Assembly (NCBI GenBank): GCA_964594985.1
Contig: CAZQNQ010000001.1
Span: 124,001-188,000 of the forward strand
Length of the DNA stretch: 64,000 nt
Direction of reading: 5' to 3'
DNA from: JADLHS01 sp964594985
Lineage (GTDB): Bacteria; Verrucomicrobiota; Verrucomicrobiia; Limisphaerales; JADLHS01
Part shown: piece after piece, positions 58,966 to 64,000 of the stretch
Numbering within the stretch: the stretch's first letter is position 1
Layout of the letters: every line of letters starts with the position of its first letter
The notes under the pieces: model-generated
Told to the model about the DNA's origin: nothing
Databases searched by the model: none
What the model saw: only the letters and a program-made list of their open reading frames with translations
Position numbers and translations under genes: made by a program

Positions 58966-59196
58966 CTCACCCGGCCTAGCGGCCACCCTCCCCATAAACC
59001 ATTGGGAACATCCAACATCCAACCTCGAACCTCCAAGGAGCGCCGCTTGGTCAGGCATTGGGTGTTGAGTGTTCGATGTTGGGTGTTCGATGTTGGATGT
59101 TTTCCGTCGGTTCAGGGGTCAAAGCGTGAAATCCCATTGGGGAGAATTCTCTCCCCATCCGATGGGGAGAGGGCCGGGGTGAGGGGCGGCTCGCAT
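58966..59196. repeat. GAACATCC word repeat (copy 2) nested between CTCACCCC-type arms
   Basis: cccctcacccggcctagcgg at the left and gagagggccggggtgagggg at the right are outer arms. Inside, gaacatccaacatccaacct at 59003 and ttcgatgttggatgttttcc ending near 59106 are the inverse of the copy at 56575, sharing the centre caaggagcgccgcttggtca. One repeat family appears to sit within another. Confidence 0.8.
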
Positions 59197-59230
59197 GGCA
59201 GAGGTTTTCGCCATTCATTTAGTGTACGCT

Positions 59231-59611
59231 CTAAGGCACCTTTGGCCCAAATTTGTGCGGCGGCGTGCTCGCCGCATTCACACACGTCACACTGGGGCGG
59301 GCTCCCACGGTGCCGGCCAGTTGATAGGGCTTGTTACCCGCCGGACACACCGGCATTTCGCTGTCCTTGATGTAGGACTTGATGTCACCTTCACCCACCG
59401 AATCACTGTCGGTTTTGTTGTTTTCCACGGCAAATTGCTGAACGGCATTGTCAATCTGCCGCATGTTATTGATGCAGGCATTGGCTTGCGCGGTATTCCG
59501 CGCCTTGACCATGTTCGGGATGGCAATCGCCGCCAACAATCCAATGATGGCCACTACAATCATGATCTCCACCAATGTGAAGCCCGCGTTAATCTTCGTC
59601 CTTAGTTTCAT
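59231..59611 (-). CDS. Major-pilin-like type IV pilin/pseudopilin 3
   Basis: A 126-residue third paralogue, more diverged. It keeps GFTLVEIMIVVAIIGLLAAI (Glu5 present) and NACINNMRQIDNAVQQFAVE, but the C-terminal domain is different (SYIKDSEMPVCPAGNKPYQL, PSVTCVNAASTPPHKFG), with the Cys pair kept at VCPAG and TCVNA. The domain pattern GEGDIKSYIKDSEMPVCPAG is common in Verrucomicrobia pilin-like proteins. Likely a subunit of the same or a related fibre. Confidence 0.87.
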   Translation of the reverse strand: MKLRTKINAGFTLVEIMIVVAIIGLLAAIAIPNMVKARNTAQANACINNMRQIDNAVQQFAVENNKTDSDSVGEGDIKSYIKDSEMPVCPAGNKPYQLAGTVGARPSVTCVNAASTPPHKFGPKVP

Positions 59612-59872
59612 AAAAATCCTTTTGGCAACAATTCACCGCTGCTGGCACTGACGCAAACAGCAGCAGCCACAAAGCTCTAATGAGGCTAACCGGGTTCAGA
59701 ACGCTTGCAAAGCAGAACCACGCCCGGCCCGGACCAATTTGAGCCGATTCATTTCCGTAGTTAAACGGAAATTTCAGATCGCCTGTGCGCCTGTGTCTCA
59801 TCCCGAGACAACTGTCCACAGGACAATAACCGAACAGGACACAAAGTTGCGCCCGGAGTAGAAGAGGGGGTA
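59612..59872. other. Upstream region of pilin-like gene 3
   Basis: About 260 bases. The words gctgctggc and acagcagcagccac near 59640-59672 partly recall the leaders of the other two pilin-like genes, but the match is poor. No gene is seen. Confidence 0.4.
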
Positions 59873-60125
59873 ACAAAAAAATGGTTTGTTGCCCGCCCTC
59901 ACCCCGGCCCTCTCCCCCGGGAGAGGGGGGAAGGATAGCACCGCCCTTCAATGCTCGAACGCGAAACATGGTAAAACCCGTCAACGTCAATACGTCCAAC
60001 CGCAGCGAGCGTTTCCCCCTCTCCCCGGGGGAGAGGGCCGGGGTGAGGGCGAGTGTTGCACTGACTATCATGGTGGAATTCATCACACCACAGTGCCGCT
60101 GGAACACATTCCGAAAATGCGCCCG
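59873..60125. repeat. MITE-like CTCACCCC repeat, copy 3
   Basis: Arms gccctcaccccggccctctc and gagagggccggggtgagggc, core words gatagcaccgccctt, catggtaaaacccgtcaacg and aaccgcagcgagcg, as in the copies at 9502 and 30738. The terminal inverted ends are diverged. It ends about 50 bases before the HAD-NUDIX gene. Confidence 0.83.
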
Positions 60126-60175
60126 AACAGAATCGCGGCTGTTGCTCCCGGGGCGGGCTGAACTAACATGCCGGC

Positions 60176-61264
60176 GTGATTCGCAACATCATCTTCGACT
60201 GGTCCGGCACTTTGGTGGACGACCTGCCCGCCGTCTGGGAGGCGTCCAATTACGTCCTGACCCAGGCCGGGCAGGCGGAAATCTCGTTGGACCAGTTTCG
60301 CGCGGAGTTTTGTCTGCCGTTCAAAAAGTTTTATGACAAACACACCCCGGGGGTCCCGATGGGTCGGCTGGAAGAATGGTTTCATGGGCGGTTCCGCGAA
60401 GTGCAAGCTTCGGTCTGTGCCCTGCCCCACGCGGAGGAATTCCTGAAACTGTGCCGCCAGCATCAGATCCGCACTTTTCTCCTGAGTACCGTCGCTGCTG
60501 ATCATTTTGCGGTGCAGGAGCACGCGACGGGGTTTGGCAAATACTTGGACCGGCCCTATATCGGAGTCTGGGATAAGCGTCAAAAAATCCACGACATTCT
60601 CGCGGAAAACCACTTGAAGCCTGAGGAAACCCTCTTTATCGGCGACATGCAGCACGATATCGAGACCGCCAAACATGGGGGCATCCACTCCTGCGCCGTG
60701 CTGACCGGCTACAATACGCTCGACCAACTGCGTGCCGCCAAGCCGGACCTGATCGTCGAGCATCTGGGCGAGTTGAATGACATCCTCCAACAAAACGACT
60801 TTCACCTGACCCACCCGGTGAAGCGGTTTGAGGCCACGCATCCGCCGGTGGTCACGGTGGGCGGTTTGATTTTCAATCCGAGCAGTGAAGTCCTGCTGGT
60901 TCGCACGCACAAATGGTCCAATCTCTGGGGCATCCCCGGTGGCAAAGTGAAATGGGGCGAAACCTCTATTGCCGCACTTCGCCGCGAACTCAAAGAGGAA
61001 ACCAACCTTGATGTCGAGCAGATTGAATTCGTCCTCGTGCAAGATTGCATCCATTCAAAGGAATTTTATCGCGACGCACACTTTGTCCTGCTGAACTACA
61101 TCTGCCGTTGCGGCCCGCAGCCGAATGTCAGACTCAACGAGGAAGCCCAGGAGTTCCGCTGGCTCACCTTGTCCGATGCGCTCCGCTTGCCCATCAACAC
61201 TCCCACCCGGGTATTGCTTGAAGCCGTCGCCAAAAACCATTCCAACTCACAGCAAAAGTGTTAG
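60176..61264 (+). CDS. HAD hydrolase-NUDIX hydrolase fusion protein
   Basis: A 362-residue two-domain protein. Residues about 1-210 are a HAD domain with motif I FDWSGTLVDD (the second Asp replaced by Ser), motif II LLSTVAAD, a Lys in WDKRQKI and motif IV FIGDMQHDIETA. Phosphonatase-type HADs have an Ala at the same altered place (DWAGT), so the lack of Asp there does not exclude activity. Residues about 220-355 are a NUDIX domain with the box GGKVKWGETSIAALRRELKE followed by ETNL. Both domains hydrolyse phosphates; a linked nucleotide clean-up or phosphate-ester pathway is inferred. The GTG/ATG near 60176 gives no leader. Confidence 0.86.
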   Translation: MIRNIIFDWSGTLVDDLPAVWEASNYVLTQAGQAEISLDQFRAEFCLPFKKFYDKHTPGVPMGRLEEWFHGRFREVQASVCALPHAEEFLKLCRQHQIRTFLLSTVAADHFAVQEHATGFGKYLDRPYIGVWDKRQKIHDILAENHLKPEETLFIGDMQHDIETAKHGGIHSCAVLTGYNTLDQLRAAKPDLIVEHLGELNDILQQNDFHLTHPVKRFEATHPPVVTVGGLIFNPSSEVLLVRTHKWSNLWGIPGGKVKWGETSIAALRRELKEETNLDVEQIEFVLVQDCIHSKEFYRDAHFVLLNYICRCGPQPNVRLNEEAQEFRWLTLSDALRLPINTPTRVLLEAVAKNHSNSQQKC

Positions 61265-61311
61265 CGCGTACTGCAAAAAGAATGTCGAAAACTCTGGTAG
61301 GATGGACGGCC

Positions 61312-61371
61312 CCTCACCCCCGTCCCTCTCCCATCCGATGGGGAGAGGGTGGCCGTTAGGCCGGGTGAGGA
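61312..61371. repeat. CTCACCCC-type short inverted repeat
   Basis: cccctcacccccgtccctct at the left; gagagggtgg and ggccgggtgagg at the right; inner hairpin ctcccatccgatggggag. It lies 44 bases before the folB start codon. Confidence 0.72.
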
Positions 61372-61414
61372 AAATTCGGTTCCGTCATACATTTTGAGAA
61401 CTGTTCCAAGCGCC

Positions 61415-61765
61415 ATGTCCAAGATAACCATCACCGACCTTGAAGTTCGTTTCCATGTGGGCGTGCCAGATGAAGAACGCGCGAAGCCGCAACGCTTGTT
61501 GCTCACCATCGAGATGGAGCACGACTTCAGCGCTGCCGCCGCCACGGATGATATCGCTGCCACGATTGATTACTTCGATGTTTCGCAAAAGATCATGGCA
61601 CTGGGAAATGGGCGCAGTTGGAGATTGATTGAAAAGCTAGCCAATGACGTGGCCGATCTGATTCTGACCGGCTATCACCCGGTAACGGTGACGGTGACCG
61701 TGAAGAAATTTCCCATCCCCCAAGCCGCGCAAGTCTTGGTGACCCTCACCAAGCAACGCGCTTGA
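61415..61765 (+). CDS. folB: Dihydroneopterin aldolase
   Basis: Folate biosynthesis enzyme that cleaves 7,8-dihydroneopterin to 6-hydroxymethyl-dihydropterin and glycolaldehyde. The ATG at 61415 gives 116 residues, normal length. Family features: MSKITITDLEVRFHVGVPDE, PQRLLLTIEM, the catalytic-region DYFDVSQKIM, and LIEKLANDVADLIL with the conserved Glu, then VTVTVKKFPIPQAA. A longer frame from 61349 adds unrelated residues. No other folate gene is next to it. Confidence 0.9.
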   Translation: MSKITITDLEVRFHVGVPDEERAKPQRLLLTIEMEHDFSAAAATDDIAATIDYFDVSQKIMALGNGRSWRLIEKLANDVADLILTGYHPVTVTVTVKKFPIPQAAQVLVTLTKQRA

Positions 61766-61792
61766 AACCAAAATCCGCAGTTGAATTTGGAA

Positions 61793-61915
61793 AACCACGG
61801 ATGGACACGGATGAAAATGCATTTGCGGGGTCGTTTACCGACCAGGTGAAGTGGAGCGAACGTCCGGCTCCTGTTCTTATCCGTGTGAATCCGTGTCCAT
61901 CCGTGGTTGAACTGC
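61793..61915. repeat. Inverted word repeat (ACCACGGATGGACACGGATG)
   Basis: accacggatggacacggatg on the left is answered by atccgtgtgaatccgtgtcc and atccgtggtt on the right. The centre is about 60 bases of unrelated sequence. A fragment of the same family is at 319-348. Confidence 0.78.
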
Positions 61916-61938
61916 GGCGTTTAGGTTGAAACCAAGCC

Positions 61939-62394
61939 TCACACCGACGGCGTCGGATAACCCGTGATATAGGTTTCCAACTGCTGGATCGCCGAGTTCT
62001 GGGAGGAGATGATGGAATTGACCAGGTCGCCGATCGAAATCACGCCGAGGACCTTGTTCCCCTGCAACACCGGCAGATGCCGGATGCGATGCTCCGTCAT
62101 CAGCCGCATGCAGTCTTCCACCGTATGATCGGGACTGACCGAGACGACGCGACCGGAAATGATCTCCCGCACGGTGGTGTCCTTGGAGGAACGGCCTTTG
62201 AGCACCACATTGCGCGTGTAATCCCGCTCCGAAAGCACCCCGGTCAACCGCCCATCCTTCGTCACCAGCAACGCCCCGACGTTTTTTTCCGCCATCATTT
62301 TGATCGCATCCAGCACGGTGGATTCCGGCGGCACGGACCAAACCTGGCCGCCCTTGTTGAAAAGAATTTCGCTGATGGGAATGGAATGGGTCAT
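61939..62394 (-). CDS. CBS-domain pair protein
   Basis: A cytoplasmic protein of 151 residues made of two CBS domains and a short C-terminal helix. CBS1 at about 12-65 (VLDAIKMMAEKNVGALLVTK, LTGVLSERDYTRNV) and CBS2 at about 78-130 (MRLMTEHRIRHLPVLQGNKV, GVISIGDLVNSII). Such stand-alone pairs bind adenine nucleotides or SAM and act as sensors for unknown partners. The ATG at 62394 is preferred over upstream starts, which add low-quality sequence. No functional link with neighbours is visible. Confidence 0.88.
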   Translation of the reverse strand: MTHSIPISEILFNKGGQVWSVPPESTVLDAIKMMAEKNVGALLVTKDGRLTGVLSERDYTRNVVLKGRSSKDTTVREIISGRVVSVSPDHTVEDCMRLMTEHRIRHLPVLQGNKVLGVISIGDLVNSIISSQNSAIQQLETYITGYPTPSV

Positions 62395-62594
62395 ACGGTT
62401 TTTCCTGGGGTGAGGTTGCGGGACCGCCGCTTGATGCCATTCGCAAAACAGCTCCGCCACCGGCGTGCGCCGCAGTCATGTCGCCCTGCGAATGGTTCTC
62501 GAGGTAGGGACATCTGAGAAAACCGTAGCACACGCCCTCTGTTTGTGAACACAAAAAATTCCCGGGCCGACTCGTTAGAACTACCGATTTTGAT

Positions 62595-63416
62595 TCAGCC
62601 TATCGGCGACAGCTTGGGAAAAAATTCACGAGCCGTTTGACACGTCACTCTGCTCAGTTCTTCCAGCGAACAGCCCTTTATCCGCGCCACAGTCGCGGCG
62701 ATTTCCTTCACGTAGGCGGGTTCGCAGCGTTTGCCACGATGCGGAATCGGCGCAAGATACGGACAGTCGGTTTCCAGCATGAACTTGCTCAACGGCGTCG
62801 CAGCGACGGTATCGCGGACGTTCTGCCCATTCTTGAAGGTGACGATGCCGGTGAAACTAACCAACGAACCCAATGCCAGAACGCGCTGCATTGCCACCGC
62901 ATCGCCCGCGAAACAATGGAACACGCCGCGCACGCGACCGACAAACGGCTGCATCATTCGCAGCGTGTCCTCAAAGCAATCGCCGCGTTGGTGGATGACG
63001 CAGTTAAGACCAGCCTCGGCTGCGACTTCGAGTTGTTGTTGGAAGAGGAGCGCCTGCTTTTGTTTGTAGCGCTCGTCATCGGCAGCCGCCCCCTGCCCTT
63101 GTGAACTCGGGAGGCGATAATAGTCCAAGCCAGTTTCGCCGATCGCGACGACTTTGGGATGCTTGGCAAACTCCCGAAGCTGCGGGCGGATTTCATCCGG
63201 CGCTTCGGGTGCATTGGACGGATGCCAGCCGACGACGGCGTGGATGCAATCGTGTTGTTCGGCGAGGTTGATCGCGCGCCCGCTGCTCTCAAAATCCGTG
63301 CCAATGGAGATGAGCTTGGTAATACCCGCCGCCTGCGCCCGCTCAATCATTTGAGCGAAGTCAGGCGCAAAGTCCGGGTAATCCAGATGCGCGTGGGTAT
63401 CGAAGAAAACTGCCAT
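62595..63416 (-). CDS. tatD: TatD family metal-dependent hydrolase
   Basis: A 273-residue TIM-barrel hydrolase of the TatD family, generally 3'-5' DNases. Metal-binding and signature motifs are present: FFDTHAHLDYPDF (4-16), VVAIGETGLDYYR, VIHQRGDCF, GVFHCFAGD and MLETDCPYLAP. A loop of about ten residues after GLDYYR (LPSSQGQGAAADDERYKQ) is somewhat long. It lies 20 bases downstream of the NDK-like gene on the same strand and may share its transcript. Confidence 0.9.
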   Translation of the reverse strand: MAVFFDTHAHLDYPDFAPDFAQMIERAQAAGITKLISIGTDFESSGRAINLAEQHDCIHAVVGWHPSNAPEAPDEIRPQLREFAKHPKVVAIGETGLDYYRLPSSQGQGAAADDERYKQKQALLFQQQLEVAAEAGLNCVIHQRGDCFEDTLRMMQPFVGRVRGVFHCFAGDAVAMQRVLALGSLVSFTGIVTFKNGQNVRDTVAATPLSKFMLETDCPYLAPIPHRGKRCEPAYVKEIAATVARIKGCSLEELSRVTCQTAREFFPKLSPIG

Positions 63417-63436
63417 CGCGCTCCTGACTTAACGGC

Positions 63437-64000
63437 TCACACCATGCCATAGAACTGTTCGACCACGCGACGGAAGTTGTTATCCGCCGGTTTGACGATG
63501 CCCATTTCGCGCTCCGCATTCTCCGGCGCGTCGCTGGCATGAGCGGCATTGACCATGATGCTGGAGCCGAATTCACGCCGGATCGAGCCGGGCGGCGCCT
63601 TGGACGGATCCGTCGGGCCGAGCACGTCGCGGATCTTGGAAACCGCGCCGACGCCTTCGTAAATCAACGCGATACACTTCTCCGAGCCGGGCTGATCCAC
63701 TTCGCCGGGCGGGCATTCCGACGGCGCACGTCCCGCCATGAAGCGGACGATGTTCTCGAATTGATTGTCTCCGAGAATCGGACCGAGGATTTCGCCAAGC
63801 TGCTTTTCGGCGGCAGCCGGAATCGCGAGACCAAGTTCCTTTTCCAAGGCCGCTTTGGACTTGGACGCAACCACGTCTTTGAGTTTGGTGCGCAGGACTT
63901 CGCGCACCGGGCCGTAAAACTCTGAAGCTTCGGCCACGCTCATGCGATGCACCTTGATCGCGACAATGTAAAGTCCGGTGCGGGAGAAGAAATCAATCAC
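63437..64000 (-). CDS. Nucleoside diphosphate kinase-like protein, partial
   Basis: The C-terminal 187 residues of a gene that continues past the window end. The visible part has family features: GLYIVAIKVHRMSVAEASEF near the front and RDVLGPTDPSKAPPGSIRRE then VNAAHASDAPENAEREM, which holds the active-site His. An insertion of roughly 80 residues separates these (AALEKELGLAIPAAAEKQLG and following), making it longer than ordinary Ndk. The GTG at 64000 may be an internal codon. The long insertion makes a canonical role uncertain. Confidence 0.78.
   Translation of the reverse strand: MIDFFSRTGLYIVAIKVHRMSVAEASEFYGPVREVLRTKLKDVVASKSKAALEKELGLAIPAAAEKQLGEILGPILGDNQFENIVRFMAGRAPSECPPGEVDQPGSEKCIALIYEGVGAVSKIRDVLGPTDPSKAPPGSIRREFGSSIMVNAAHASDAPENAEREMGIVKPADNNFRRVVEQFYGMV

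Overview
The window looks like a chromosomal segment of a free-living, high-GC bacterium of the Verrucomicrobiota (Pedosphaera/Limisphaerales-like). This is inferred from protein style, not from a marker gene: several pseudopilin-like proteins with an FTLIELLVVIA-type N terminus and a C-terminal H-x-DG region, ECF sigma factors with membrane-anchored extensions, secreted proteins ending in an FYRL-like tail, and intergenic DNA crowded with palindromic repeats. One tRNA is present (Ser-GGA). I see no rRNA, CRISPR array, phage, IS transposase or REP-associated (RAYT) transposase.

Layout. 1-3.7 kb: edge of a methyltransferase-fold gene, an SGNH-like secreted protein with altered catalytic positions, a FadL-type porin and an RDD protein. 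3.9-11 kb: hexuronate catabolism (kdgK, an ExuT-like transporter, uxaE, uxaC and a XylR-like LacI/AraC hybrid regulator); eda lies apart at 45.6 kb and a 5'-truncated GH28 pectinase at 14.7 kb. 11.5-14.6 kb: a pseudopilin-like protein and a large secreted protein. 15.8-20.9 kb: a tightly overlapping operon of three minor-pilin-like proteins and a membrane protein with two receiver domains. 21-25 kb: an inositol monophosphatase family protein, a secreted cyclophilin, rdgB and another pseudopilin-like protein. 25-30.7 kb: an ECF sigma/anti-sigma pair divergent from an octaheme lipoprotein, a cytochrome-porin fusion and a cupredoxin, which together look like an electron conduit across the outer membrane.

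31-46 kb: leuS, a sigma factor fused to a propeller-like sensor, purD, gltX, tRNA-Ser, the glycolate oxidase genes glcD/glcF split by an orphan gene, and eda. 46-53.8 kb: a PQQ-type sugar dehydrogenase/cytochrome fusion, a membrane-tethered GNAT, lipA, a glutaredoxin-like protein, gcvH, a second sigma/anti-sigma pair and hisB. 54-64 kb: an ABC exporter with a His-rich TPR protein, three paralogous major-pilin-like genes, a HAD-NUDIX fusion, folB, a CBS protein, tatD and an NDK-like gene cut by the window end.

The dominant structural theme is repeats. At least six families of nested palindromes or MITE-like elements and a set of short 'word' repeats fill most intergenic gaps. They also lie inside coding frames: three clear copies in leuS, one in glcF, a probable one in purD and one in the 5' end of the cytochrome-porin gene. 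They supply or abut stop codons of fadL, glcF and purD. All interrupted frames stay open.
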